Below, piece after piece: positions 33,882-42,611 of a stretch of 63,618 bases of DNA. Each line of letters begins with the position of its first letter. Within the stretch, counting starts at the first letter, position 1. Under the pieces are notes generated by a model. That model searched no databases and was not told the origin of the DNA. It was given only the letters and a program-made list of their open reading frames with translations. This stretch comes from Paraburkholderia ferrariae NBRC 106233. Its GTDB lineage: Bacteria > Pseudomonadota > Gammaproteobacteria > Burkholderiales > Burkholderiaceae. Location: contig NZ_BAYB01000043.1 in the NCBI RefSeq assembly GCF_000685035.1, positions 1-63,618 on the forward strand, read 5' to 3'. The position numbers and the translations under genes were made by a program.

Positions 33882-33950
33882 GGCGCGAGACAGGTTGGGG
33901 AAAACAGGGCGGCTGGCCGGCTTGAAGCACCGGAAAACCGGATTCGCTGA

Positions 33951-33978
33951 ATTTTAGCTGCCTAAGCAGACAAGTCAA
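33951..33978 (-). promoter_or_regulatory. Promoter of marR-emrB with operator-like element
   Basis: On the minus strand, -35 TTGACT (33978-33973) and -10 TAAAAT (33956-33951) are spaced 16 bp. The spacer contains CTGC-CTAA-GCAG, a short palindrome that may bind the MarR protein. Confidence 0.6.
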
Positions 33979-34043
33979 TGGCGAGCATAGGCGTCATCGC
34001 CTGGACAAAAAACAACAGCAAGATTGCTGCGTTGCAAATCAGT

Positions 34044-34072
34044 TTGTCAGTTGGTTGCTTAGTCAATATTAT
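34044..34072 (+). promoter_or_regulatory. Divergent promoter with shared TGCTTAG element
   Basis: -35 TTGTCA (34044-34049) and -10 TATTAT (34067-34072) are spaced 17 bp. The spacer contains TGCTTAG (34056-34062), the reverse complement of the element in the marR promoter. It drives the small membrane protein gene and perhaps the outer-membrane channel. Confidence 0.6.
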
Positions 34073-34125
34073 GTCAGTCAACCAGTTTATTTCCTGCAAG
34101 CCCCGATCCCGCTTTCGACCGCGCT

Positions 34126-34482
34126 ATGCTGTACCTGAAAAACGCCCTCGGCGGCCTTGGCCGCTCCATGACCGACACGGCCCGGCTCGCCCTCGCGCAA
34201 GCCGGCGCGGCGGGCTGGCGCAAGCTCGCAGTCTATGCGGCGATGTTCGTGCTGCCTGGCGGCTCCCTGGCCGTTTTGCTGGTCATGGGCGTGCAGCGCC
34301 TGCGGGCGAGGCGGGCGAAGGGCACTCGCGGCACCTCTGCCATCCCTACCGCCGCGGTGTGCTCCGGACGCCGGGCCGCCTGCCGTGCGGCTTACGCGGC
34401 CTGCGCGGGCTACACGCCGCGCACGCGCGCCGGCGCCTACGCGCTGGACGCACTGCGCCGCTGGCGCCGTAACGATGCGTAA
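34126..34482 (+). CDS. Small putative membrane protein
   Basis: A 118-aa protein starting MLYLKNALGGLGRSMTDTAR. One membrane helix (AVYAAMFVLPGGSLAVLLVM) is followed by a basic stretch (RLRARRAKGTRG). The C-terminal third is Ala/Arg/Tyr-rich and may be poorly conserved. No family recognised. It lies directly behind a strong promoter, 54 bp downstream of its -10. Support comes mainly from the promoter and the membrane-protein-like start. Confidence 0.5.
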   Translation: MLYLKNALGGLGRSMTDTARLALAQAGAAGWRKLAVYAAMFVLPGGSLAVLLVMGVQRLRARRAKGTRGTSAIPTAAVCSGRRAACRAAYAACAGYTPRTRAGAYALDALRRWRRNDA

Positions 34483-34683
34483 CCTGCGCGTCGCCTGACG
34501 TAACACACCGCAACCCATCCTTGCATTACCCTTGCACGTCCCGCGCAGCGCGCGGCGCGTGCGCTACCATTGCCGCGACACGCAACCCGCCTTGCGCTCC
34601 CGCGCGCCACGCCGCGCAGCCGGTTCCGAAGCCCATCGCAGTCGGCCTCGCTTCGTGACGGCTGCATCGACAGGATTGCTTGC

Positions 34684-36246
34684 ATGCCTCGCTTCATCGT
34701 CCGTTCGTTTCGTCCGGTCTATTCCCTTCGCGTGACGGCGCTCGCCTGCGCGGCGGCCGCGCTGGCGCCTGGCCTCGGCGGCTGTGCCGTCGGCCCGAAT
34801 TACCAGCGGCCCGCAACGGCTGCGATGCCCGCTTCGTTCAAGGAGGCGCCCGAAGGCTGGAAGGTCGCGCAGCCGTCCGACGAAGCCGATCGCGGCGACT
34901 GGTGGACGATCTACCACGACACGCAGCTCAACGCGCTCGAAGAGCAGCTCGACACGCAGAACCAGACCATCGCCCAATACGCCGCCGCGTACCGTCAGGC
35001 GCGCGCCCTGGTGGGCGAGGCGCGGGCGGCATATTTCCCGGTCGTCAGCGCGTCGGCAGGCGCCACGCGCTCGCGCACGCCCACGCGCGTGAGCAACGCG
35101 AGCGGCAGCTTCCCGAGCGGCACGATCAACAACAACTTCAACCTCGGCCTCGACGCGACCTGGGAACCCGACCTGTGGGGCAAGGTGAGCCGCACCGTGG
35201 GCGCGCAGGAGGCGAGCCAGCAGGGCGCCGCCGCCGATCTCGCCAATGCGCGTCTCTCGGCCCAGGCCACGCTCGCGCAGACGTACTTCACGCTGCGCTC
35301 GCTCGACGCCCAGCAAAAGCTGCTCGACGACACCGTGCGCGCCTACCGGAAGACCCTGGAGCTCACGCAGAACCAGTACGCGCAGGGCGTGGCGGGCCGC
35401 GCCGATGTGGTTCAGGCGCAGGTCCAGCTTCAGTCGGCGCAAGCTTCGGCCATCGACAACGGGGTAGCGCGCGCCCAGAACGAGCATGCGATCGCCGTGC
35501 TGGTCGGGCAGCCGGCCTCCACGTTCTCGATCCCGCCTTCGCCGCTCGACGCCACGCCGCCCACGGTGCCGCTCTCGATGCCCTCGGCGCTGCTCGAGCG
35601 GCGTCCCGACATCGCCTCGGCGGAGCGCAAGGCCGCGGCCGCGAACGAGCAGATCGGCGTGGCGATTTCGGCGTACTTCCCGTCGCTCACCATTTCGGCC
35701 ACGGGCGGCTTCGAGAGCTCGGTGCTCTCGCAGCTCCTGCAGATGCCCTCGCGCTTCTGGACGCTCGGGCCGTCGCTCGCGGGCACGCTCTTCGACGGCG
35801 GCCTGCGCAGCGCCCAGACGGAAGCGGCCCGCGCCGCCTACGACCAGCAGGTCGCCACCTACCGCGGCACCGTGCTGGCCGCGTTCCAGGACGTGGAGGA
35901 CAACCTCGCGTCGCAGCGCATCCTCGCCGAGGAAGTGGGCGTGCAGCAGCAGGCGGTGGAGTCGGCGCAGCACGCGCTCGACATCGTCGTCAACGAGTAC
36001 AAGGTCGGCACGACCGATTACCAGAACGTGCTCTCCGCCCAGACCACGGCGTTCCAGGCGCAGCAGAAGCTCGCGAACCTGGCGGGCGAGCGCATGGTGT
36101 CGTCAGTGGGGCTCGTGAAGGCGCTGGGCGGCGGATGGAGCGTCGCGCAGATGGACCGCGAAACCGGCGACGTGAACGCGCCCGCACCGGTTCCGGCCTC
36201 CGGCGCGCAAGGGCAGAGCGGGGCGCGCAGCGGCGCCCCGGCTTAG
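34684..36246 (+). CDS. Outer-membrane efflux lipoprotein (NodT/OprM type)
   Basis: A 520-aa outer-membrane channel of tripartite export systems. The lipobox APGLGGC gives lipidation at C34, followed by AVGPNYQRP, the NodT-family start. Two outer-membrane-efflux repeats are visible, with long coiled helices such as ARALVGEARAAYFPVVSAS, TLAQTYFTLRSLDAQQKLL, and in the second half AAANEQIGVAISAYFPSL, TLFDGGLRSAQTEAA and AFQDVEDNLASQ. It is probably the exit duct for a pump; the divergent EmrB-like pump is the nearest candidate. The start at 34684 is set by the signal peptide. Confidence 0.93.
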   Translation: MPRFIVRSFRPVYSLRVTALACAAAALAPGLGGCAVGPNYQRPATAAMPASFKEAPEGWKVAQPSDEADRGDWWTIYHDTQLNALEEQLDTQNQTIAQYAAAYRQARALVGEARAAYFPVVSASAGATRSRTPTRVSNASGSFPSGTINNNFNLGLDATWEPDLWGKVSRTVGAQEASQQGAAADLANARLSAQATLAQTYFTLRSLDAQQKLLDDTVRAYRKTLELTQNQYAQGVAGRADVVQAQVQLQSAQASAIDNGVARAQNEHAIAVLVGQPASTFSIPPSPLDATPPTVPLSMPSALLERRPDIASAERKAAAANEQIGVAISAYFPSLTISATGGFESSVLSQLLQMPSRFWTLGPSLAGTLFDGGLRSAQTEAARAAYDQQVATYRGTVLAAFQDVEDNLASQRILAEEVGVQQQAVESAQHALDIVVNEYKVGTTDYQNVLSAQTTAFQAQQKLANLAGERMVSSVGLVKALGGGWSVAQMDRETGDVNAPAPVPASGAQGQSGARSGAPA

Positions 36247-36309
36247 GGCGCCGGGTTCGGCCGCAGCGGGAGGACCGCGCGGCGCCTGGTAAAAGCGCTA
36301 GTGGACGAA

Positions 36310-37089
36310 CTAGTGAACGAACGTCAGCGCAACCGTGCCCGGGCCGGTGGGCCGGCCCAGCAGGTTCAGGAGACCCGCGAGGTTGTCGCTCTGCTCGGGC
36401 GTGGCGCTCGCGGTGCCTTCGAACGACATCGAGGCGCGCGAGAACGTGCCATGTCCGTTCAGGAGCAGCGGTCCTTTCTGCGTGGTGAGATCGAGCGTCG
36501 ACGAGGCGCCTTGCGCCTGCACCACCACTTCATACGATCCGAGCGGCTTCACGAGCGAGACGCGCGAGCTCATGTCGGTCAGCGAGACGGTGAGGCGGCC
36601 GAACGCGTCCGTGCCGAACGTGCGCCACGGGCTCCACGCGAGCCGCACGTTGCCGTCGAAGTCGAGCGTGTTGAACGGCGCGCCGAGCCCCGCCAGCAGC
36701 GAGGCCGGCACCGCAATCGCGCCGGCCGTCACGGTCGCGCTTTTGAGCGTCGCTTCGACCTGAACCGGGTCGGGCATCGCCTCGGTCTGGCGCATCTGCA
36801 TGCTGACGCGGCCGAGAAAGAGTGGCCAGAACGCCGTCTGCCATTCGATGCGCCCCGGCAGCAGGGTCGCACCGGTGGCGTCCTGGCCGGCAGCGAGCAT
36901 CAGCGTGGCGGAGCCGTGCCAGAGCGAGCCGGCGGGATCGACGAGATTCACGTGCCCCTGGGTCGCGCGCGCGAACTGCGGTGCGATCCACGCGGCGGGC
37001 AGGCGGGTGAGCAGCACCGTGCCGCTCGATATCGCGCCCACCAGAAGCCACGGCAACACGGCGCGCGCGCGCCGCATCCAGTACGTCAT
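36310..37089 (-). CDS. gspN: Type II secretion protein GspN
   Basis: A 259-aa bitopic inner-membrane protein. The N-terminal helix (AVLPWLLVGAISSGTVLL) is followed by a periplasmic beta-rich domain (HVNLVDPAGSLWHGSATLML, NVRLAWSPWRTFG, ASMSFEGTASA). GspN is a non-essential component found in many type II systems. Last gene of the gsp operon, 116 bp after gspM. Convergent with the efflux channel gene. Confidence 0.88.
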   Translation of the reverse strand: MTYWMRRARAVLPWLLVGAISSGTVLLTRLPAAWIAPQFARATQGHVNLVDPAGSLWHGSATLMLAAGQDATGATLLPGRIEWQTAFWPLFLGRVSMQMRQTEAMPDPVQVEATLKSATVTAGAIAVPASLLAGLGAPFNTLDFDGNVRLAWSPWRTFGTDAFGRLTVSLTDMSSRVSLVKPLGSYEVVVQAQGASSTLDLTTQKGPLLLNGHGTFSRASMSFEGTASATPEQSDNLAGLLNLLGRPTGPGTVALTFVH

Positions 37090-37205
37090 GCAAAGGTCTC
37101 CTGTCGACCGGAGTGAAAGCGTTAGCGCTTGCTGCGATCCCGTGCAGCGCTGTCTCGCGCGCAGTGCAGCTTCGCCGGCGCGTTGTTATCCGCCGCTAAC
37201 TGCTG

Positions 37206-37712
37206 CTAACGTGCGTTCGCCGGTTGCAGCGAGGCGGTCAGATCGACCTGGCCATCGGTCTTGAGCGCCGTCATCTGCGCTTCGACCACCTGCACCTTGA
37301 ACTGCTTGCGCACGTCGTCGAGCCAGCCCGTGAAGGCCGGGAACGACGCATTCTTCATCTGCACCTGCACGGTCGTGCCGATCAGTTGCACCTGCGCGCC
37401 CTGCATGCCGTGATCGGCAAGCGAGGAGGTCAAGGCGTCCTTCAATGCCTGGCCTTCCGGCGCGACGCTCGCCGCCGCGCCCGCGAGCGCGCGCGCTTCG
37501 TCGGCTTGCGCCGTCATCTGCGCGAGTTCGCGCCTGAGGCCCGGCAGGCGCTCGCGCAACTGGGCGCGGCCGTCCGCTGCCGGCGCCCACAGCACCGACC
37601 AGCCGATCGCCACCACCAGCAGCGCGCCGCCCCAGGTCAGCAGCGTCTTCTCGCGCACCGAACGCGCGTCCCAGAATTCGGCCCAGGCGCCGCTCAAAGC
37701 CGTTGTATTCAC
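37206..37712 (-). CDS. gspM: Type II secretion protein GspM
   Basis: A 168-aa inner-membrane platform protein that partners GspL. A single helix (LLTWGGALLVVAIGWSVLW) is followed by a coiled-coil (RAQLRERLPGLRRELAQM) and a ferredoxin-like periplasmic domain. The start is a GTG at 37712 overlapping the gspL stop (GTGA), so translation is coupled. Confidence 0.92.
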   Translation of the reverse strand: MNTTALSGAWAEFWDARSVREKTLLTWGGALLVVAIGWSVLWAPAADGRAQLRERLPGLRRELAQMTAQADEARALAGAAASVAPEGQALKDALTSSLADHGMQGAQVQLIGTTVQVQMKNASFPAFTGWLDDVRKQFKVQVVEAQMTALKTDGQVDLTASLQPANAR

Positions 37713-39094
37713 GATGCGCTCCTGATGATCCAGTTCCCGCCATTGCCGCTGCTGTTGTCCACGGCGCCCGCGAGGCCGTTACGCGCAAGCCGCTCCGCGA
37801 GGCCCGCATCGACGTTGACGCCCGGCTTGAAGGTCACGTCGAGCCGCCGGTCGTGATAGTGGAGGGCGGCGATGGCGTTCGGCGGCACGGGGCCGAGCGA
37901 GCGCGCGAGGCCGTCCGCGAGCGCGAGGAAGTCGCCGGGCGAAGGCTCGCCGGCCGCGAGGCGCAGTTGCTGCAACTGGCGCGTCATCTGCCCCGCGGGA
38001 TCGAGCACCACCGTCGTTTTCGGAAACGCATTGAGCAGCAGTTCGGTCATCTGCGCTTCCATCGCATCGCGCTGACGCGCAAGCATGAGCCACTGCAGAT
38101 TCGCGCCGACGATCGCCACCACGATCGACGCCGCGACGAGCACGATCGCCGGGCGCAGGCGGCGCAGCGTGGCGCGGTCGAGCCGCCACGGCTGCGCGGC
38201 GAACTCGAACTGGCAGAGATCGAAGCGGCAGGCGAGCGCACGCCGCGCGAGCGTTTCGAACGTGAGCGGTTGCGCGCCCGGCAGTTGCGCCATCCACGCG
38301 TTCTGTGTCCGCGCCGCGCCGGCCGGTTCGCCCGGTAAGGCGGTGAGCGCGTAGAGCGTCACCGGCGCGTCGCCGGCGAGCGCCGCGATGGTGGCAGCCG
38401 CGCTTGCGGCAGGCACCGCAAAACCTTGCGCCGCCGCGCCGCGCACGATGACGAGTTCGAGCGCCGCGCCCGGCGCCGAAAGCGCCAGGTCGGGCGCGCC
38501 GCCCGCGAGCAGCGTGGGCGCGGTCGAGATGACCGGGCCGAACACGCAGGCAATCACGGGTTCGGCGGCCACGCCAGGCGCGGACCCGGCGGATTCGGGC
38601 GACGCAGCGGACGGCTCCGCCTTCTCCTGAGCCGGCGCAGCCGCCTCCGGCTGCGGCAGACAGCGCGCAACCGGCACCGCACGCAGGTTGCGATGCCCCG
38701 CGGCCGCAAAGCCTTCGACCAGAAAGCGGAACCAGCCGCGATCGATCGCCGCCACGACATGCCGGCCGTCGGCGAGCGTCTGCGGGTCGAGCGCGAGGTG
38801 GCAGGTCTGCGGGTCCTGGATCAGTTGATCCTCGACCACGTTCGGCAGGGCCTGGCGCAGCCGCGGCCCCTTGAGCGGCGGCACGCTCGCCTGCACGCTC
38901 AGCAGGTCGCGCGCGGCGACGAGCAGGACCGTGGCGGACGCGCGCGGCAAGAGGCCCAGCGCCGCGCGGCCCGCGCGCTGCGTGTGGCCCGCCTTGTCGA
39001 GCAGCAGGAACGGCAGTTCCGGCAACTGCCATTCCTGCGAGTGGACCGCCGGATCTCGCGGCGGCATCAGGACGATCAGCGTGCTCAAAGGCAC
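37709..39094 (-). CDS. gspL: Type II secretion protein GspL
   Basis: A 461-aa protein linking the GspE ATPase to the periplasm. The N-terminal cytoplasmic actin-like region (about 1-310, with QALPNVVEDQLIQDP and HLALDPQTLADGRHVVAAID) is followed by a membrane helix (IVLVAASIVVAIVGANL) and a periplasmic ferredoxin-like domain. An Ala/Pro-rich insertion (about 148-175) is unusual. The start is a GTG at 39094, 28 bp after gspK; its end overlaps gspM. Confidence 0.92.
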   Translation of the reverse strand: MPLSTLIVLMPPRDPAVHSQEWQLPELPFLLLDKAGHTQRAGRAALGLLPRASATVLLVAARDLLSVQASVPPLKGPRLRQALPNVVEDQLIQDPQTCHLALDPQTLADGRHVVAAIDRGWFRFLVEGFAAAGHRNLRAVPVARCLPQPEAAAPAQEKAEPSAASPESAGSAPGVAAEPVIACVFGPVISTAPTLLAGGAPDLALSAPGAALELVIVRGAAAQGFAVPAASAAATIAALAGDAPVTLYALTALPGEPAGAARTQNAWMAQLPGAQPLTFETLARRALACRFDLCQFEFAAQPWRLDRATLRRLRPAIVLVAASIVVAIVGANLQWLMLARQRDAMEAQMTELLLNAFPKTTVVLDPAGQMTRQLQQLRLAAGEPSPGDFLALADGLARSLGPVPPNAIAALHYHDRRLDVTFKPGVNVDAGLAERLARNGLAGAVDNSSGNGGNWIIRSAS

Positions 39095-39122
39095 CTCGTT
39101 TCGATGTTGGACTGAATCGGTT

Positions 39123-40274
39123 TCATGGGTCGTCGCTTACGCGCACCACACGCGTCGTATGGGTGAGCGTGTCGCGCCAGACGAGCGTCGTGCGGTCCAC
39201 CTCGGCGCGCTCGTGCTGGACACGCCCGTGGACCAGAAAATAACTCGTGTTGACGTCGCACAGCGTCGTGTCGATGGCGGCCTGCGGCACGCCCGAGCCC
39301 TGCAAGGCGAGCTGCACGTCGCCCAGGTTGCGGAAGAACACGCTCTGGCGCCGCGCCACGAAGGTCTGCGCGCTCGAGAGGCTCATCCCCGGCACGATCG
39401 CCGCGACCACCTCCGCGCTCGCCGTGTTCATGTTCACGGGCGTGGTGGTGGGCAGGATCGTCACGAAGGGCCGCAGCCGCGCGAGCGCCTCGGGCGTGAA
39501 GCCCGGCACGTCGAGCAGCGCATCGACGTTCGTCATCACGAGCGGGGCGACGCCGCTGTTGTTGTCGGCGTCGTCGAGGCCCGGATTGTTCGTGAAGGTC
39601 GAGCCGCCCGCCGCACCGCCCTCGGGCGGCTGCGCGGTCGCGGCGGTGCCGGGCGCAGTCCCCGTCCGGAAGCGCGTGGCCGAATACGAAAGGCCCGCAC
39701 GCAGATAAACCGCCGTGTTCTTCGCGAGCGAGGTGTCGAGCCCGAGCAGTTGCAGCAGGCGCGCAAAGGCCGCGACTTGCGTGACGTTCAGCTGGAGCGC
39801 ACCCGGCGCCGGGCTCGACACCAGATTGCGCAGATTGAAGCGCGCCTCGGCGTCTTCGATGGAGCCCGAAAGGTAGGTGGCCGCGCCCTGTTCGGCGCGC
39901 ACGTCGCCGATCTGGCCGAGAAAGTCGGACAGGCGCGTGCGCGCGACCGGCACGCCCCAGGCGCCGCCGAGATAGGTGACGGTGGGCGACGTATCGGCTT
40001 GCGAGCGCAGCACGAGGCGGGTCCAGTCGAGCGTGCCGCGCGCGATCCACTGCGCCTGCGCGATGAGCCGCTGGTTTTCGATGCGGCGCAACTGCACCTG
40101 CTGGCGCCACAGGATGCCCGAAACGAGGATCGCGGAAAGCGCCACCACGAGCAGGGCCGTGATGATGGCCGCGCCGCGCCGCCCCGCGCGCGGCCGGGGG
40201 CGCGGTCGCAACGGGAGTCGCGGTCGCGACGGGCGAGGGGCAGGGGGCGCCATGCGTGAAGTCGGCACGTTCAC
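39123..40274 (-). CDS. gspK: Type II secretion minor pseudopilin GspK
   Basis: A 383-aa large minor pseudopilin at the pseudopilus tip. After a basic leader (RPRLPLRPRPRPRAGRR) comes the cleavage site G-AAIITALLVVALSAILVS. As typical for GspK it lacks Glu at position 5 of the mature protein. The large periplasmic domain has SIEDAEARFNLRNLV and a helical insertion. The start is a GTG at 40274 overlapping the gspJ stop (GTGA); an ATG at 40253 is an alternative. Confidence 0.92.
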   Translation of the reverse strand: MNVPTSRMAPPAPRPSRPRLPLRPRPRPRAGRRGAAIITALLVVALSAILVSGILWRQQVQLRRIENQRLIAQAQWIARGTLDWTRLVLRSQADTSPTVTYLGGAWGVPVARTRLSDFLGQIGDVRAEQGAATYLSGSIEDAEARFNLRNLVSSPAPGALQLNVTQVAAFARLLQLLGLDTSLAKNTAVYLRAGLSYSATRFRTGTAPGTAATAQPPEGGAAGGSTFTNNPGLDDADNNSGVAPLVMTNVDALLDVPGFTPEALARLRPFVTILPTTTPVNMNTASAEVVAAIVPGMSLSSAQTFVARRQSVFFRNLGDVQLALQGSGVPQAAIDTTLCDVNTSYFLVHGRVQHERAEVDRTTLVWRDTLTHTTRVVRVSDDP

Positions 40275-40945
40275 TCCCCCACCAGGAAGACGCGCGTGAC
40301 GGGCCACTGCAACGAAGTGGCGCCCACGCGCACTTCGAGCCCCGTCACCGAGCGCGGCAGCGGTGCATTGCCGAGCTGCGGCACCTTGAGATTATTCACG
40401 TTGGCCGTGAGCTGCGCACGCACGTCCTGCATGCTGGAGGTCCAGCCGACCTTCGGCACGTAGAGCCGCGCGCTGATCGAGCCCACGCCGCCCATCATCG
40501 GCAGCGCGTTCCAGTTGCCGCTCTCGCCGCCGCGCAGCGCGCGCCGCAGCTCGCCCAGATTGGCGATGGGCGGCGAGGCATAGCGCACCACGCGCCCTTC
40601 GGTCACACGGTAGCGCACCACCTGGAGGCGCGGCGCCGCGCCCGGCGGCACCGCGAAGGCCCGCACGATCTGCAGCACGCCGCCTTCGAGGGAAATCGCG
40701 GAGGCGCCCGCTTCGTCGTCGGAGGCGGCCTGGCGGCAGTCGATGCGCATCTGGTCGAACATCTGCGCGAACACGCGCTCGTCGGCCATCGAACGCGTGA
40801 TCGTGTCGCGGCCGCGCATGATCTGGTCGAGCCCGCGCCACGACAGGATCGCCACCACGGCCAGGATCGCGATGGCCACGAGCAGTTCGATCAGCGTGAA
40901 GCCGCGCACGCCGCGCGCACGGTCACAGCGAGCGGTTCGTCTCAT
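40271..40945 (-). CDS. gspJ: Type II secretion minor pseudopilin GspJ
   Basis: A 224-aa protein. The prepilin peptidase site RG/FTLIELLVAIAILAVVAI has Glu at mature position 5. The C-terminal beta-domain includes FDQMRIDCRQAASDDEAG and LQVVRYRVTEGRVVRY. It forms the tip complex with GspI and GspK. The ATG at 40945 overlaps the gspI end by 23 bp. Confidence 0.94.
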   Translation of the reverse strand: MRRTARCDRARGVRGFTLIELLVAIAILAVVAILSWRGLDQIMRGRDTITRSMADERVFAQMFDQMRIDCRQAASDDEAGASAISLEGGVLQIVRAFAVPPGAAPRLQVVRYRVTEGRVVRYASPPIANLGELRRALRGGESGNWNALPMMGGVGSISARLYVPKVGWTSSMQDVRAQLTANVNNLKVPQLGNAPLPRSVTGLEVRVGATSLQWPVTRVFLVGE

Positions 40946-41363
40946 TGGCGAGCACCGTGACGAGTTGCGCGAGATTGCCGGCGCGGCCGGGTGTCGTCAC
41001 CGACACCTCCACGCGGCGAAACACAGGATTGGGCGTGGCGCTCACGGTCTCGAGGCAGGTGAGCCGCAGATTGGCCTGCGAGCAGTCGAACTGCTGCTCG
41101 CCGAGGTCGGGCCAACGGTGCGCGAGATGCAGTTGCGCGAGCGCGTTGTCGGCGCTCCAGCCCGCCAGCAGCCGGTCATGCAGATCGGCCTCGCTCGCGG
41201 CGAGGCTGCCCACGGCGCGCAGCGACGCCGCAAGCGCAATGGCGACGATCGCGAGCGCCACCAGCACTTCGATCATCGTGAAGCCGCGCGCTGCGGCCGG
41301 ACGGACCGGGCGGGCCGCGTGCACCATTCGGACCGCACCGTGCGAGCGTCGGAAGGCGCGCAT
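40923..41363 (-). CDS. gspI: Type II secretion minor pseudopilin GspI
   Basis: A 146-aa protein. The leader is long (27 residues), then ARG/FTMIEVLVALAIVAIAL with Glu at +5. The mature domain is short (WPDLGEQQFDCSQANLR, FRRVEVSVTTPG). It nucleates the pseudopilus tip. It starts one base after the gspH stop codon region and overlaps gspJ. Confidence 0.94.
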   Translation of the reverse strand: MRAFRRSHGAVRMVHAARPVRPAAARGFTMIEVLVALAIVAIALAASLRAVGSLAASEADLHDRLLAGWSADNALAQLHLAHRWPDLGEQQFDCSQANLRLTCLETVSATPNPVFRRVEVSVTTPGRAGNLAQLVTVLANETNRSL

Positions 41364-41364
41364 C

Positions 41365-41883
41365 TCAGCGCACCTCGAAGCGGCCGCTGCCGGTGCCGAC
41401 GATCGTCGCGCGCCCGACTGCGGAATACAGCGTCACCTGGACCGGCACGTCCACGGCCTCGGTACCGAAGACGAGGCGATTGGCATGCGTGTCGTCGTCG
41501 CCGCCCGGGTAGTCGATCGAGACGCCGGTCACGCCGCCTTCCCAGCCGCGCGGGCCGAGCAGGTCGTCGCGCAGCGGGCGCCAGCCGTCCCCGGTTCGCA
41601 CATCGAAGCGAAAGCCGCCCGACACAGGCTGCCACGCAATGGGCCGGGCGCGCACCTGCGCCTCGTCGTCCGCGGTTTCGAACAGCAGCGCGAGACGCTG
41701 GGCCTCTTCGTTGAGATCGGTGCGCGGATTGCGCGAGAGCGAAAGCGACGCCAGCGAAATCAGGAGTCCTGCGATCAGCAGCACCACCAGCATTTCGAGC
41801 AGCGTGAAGCCGCGCGCACGCGCGCGCACGGCGCCGGTGGGCGTCGCGCGGGGCGGGAAACGTTGCGGGAGAGTCTGGCGCAT
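41365..41883 (-). CDS. gspH: Type II secretion minor pseudopilin GspH
   Basis: A 172-aa protein. Cleavage motif ARG/FTLLEMLVVLLIAGLLIS with Glu at +5, then NEEAQRLALLFETADDEAQ and GFRFDVRTGDGWRPL. It connects the tip complex to the GspG shaft. The ATG at 41883 was chosen; an in-frame opening further upstream (to 42045) is not part of the family. Confidence 0.93.
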   Translation of the reverse strand: MRQTLPQRFPPRATPTGAVRARARGFTLLEMLVVLLIAGLLISLASLSLSRNPRTDLNEEAQRLALLFETADDEAQVRARPIAWQPVSGGFRFDVRTGDGWRPLRDDLLGPRGWEGGVTGVSIDYPGGDDDTHANRLVFGTEAVDVPVQVTLYSAVGRATIVGTGSGRFEVR

Positions 41884-41986
41884 GATGCGTGGCTTGCGGC
41901 AACCGGGGCGGCGGCGATCCTGGAAAGCAGGGCGGGCAAGCGGAACCTCGCAGGGTTCCCCGGCGTGCCCGCCATGCCAGGCCGCG

Positions 41987-42451
41987 CTACTGCCAGGACC
42001 CGATATCGGCGTCGTTGCCTTCGCCTCCGGGTTTGCCATCGGCACCGTAGCTGAACACGTCGATCTCGCCGTGCACGCCCGGATTCAGGTACTGGTACGG
42101 ATTGCCCCAGGGATCGTTCGGCAGGCGTTCGAGATAGCCGCCGTCCTTCCAGTTGTTCGGCACCGGGTCGGTGGTCGGCTTCTGGACAAGCGCCTGCAGA
42201 CCCTGGTCCTGGGTCGGATAGCGGCCGTTGTCGAGCCGGTAGAGCTTGAGCGCCTGCATCATCGTGCCGATGTCCTGGCGCGCGGCGACACGCCGCGCCT
42301 CGTCGGGACGGCTCATGATCTTCGGCACGATCAGCGCGGCGAGAATGCCGAGAATCGCGATCACGACCATGATTTCGATGAGGGTAAAGCCGCCGCGGCG
42401 GCGGGCGCGCAGCCCCTCGATTTCAGCACGACGTTTGGCCCACATGGACAT
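41987..42451 (-). CDS. gspG: Type II secretion major pseudopilin GspG
   Basis: A 154-aa main pseudopilin subunit. Cleavage motif RRGG/FTLIEIMVVIAILGILAA, then KIMSRPDEARRVAARQDI and the calcium-site loop region NPYQYLNPGVHGEIDVFSYGADG. AGGAGGG precedes the ATG at 42451 (a second ATG two codons on). It heads the G-N operon and is divergent from gspC. Confidence 0.96.
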   Translation of the reverse strand: MSMWAKRRAEIEGLRARRRGGFTLIEIMVVIAILGILAALIVPKIMSRPDEARRVAARQDIGTMMQALKLYRLDNGRYPTQDQGLQALVQKPTTDPVPNNWKDGGYLERLPNDPWGNPYQYLNPGVHGEIDVFSYGADGKPGGEGNDADIGSWQ

Positions 42452-42611
42452 GGCTTGCTTCCCTCCTGGCAATTGAACGTCGCGGCGCCCATCCCGGCGC
42501 CGCATTCCACCCTACGTGCAGTCAGTCACGTGGCGGGTCATTGTAATGTCACGCGGTGACGGCTTTCGGGCATACCCGCACGCCGTCGAAAAATTCACAA
42601 TACTCCGTACA

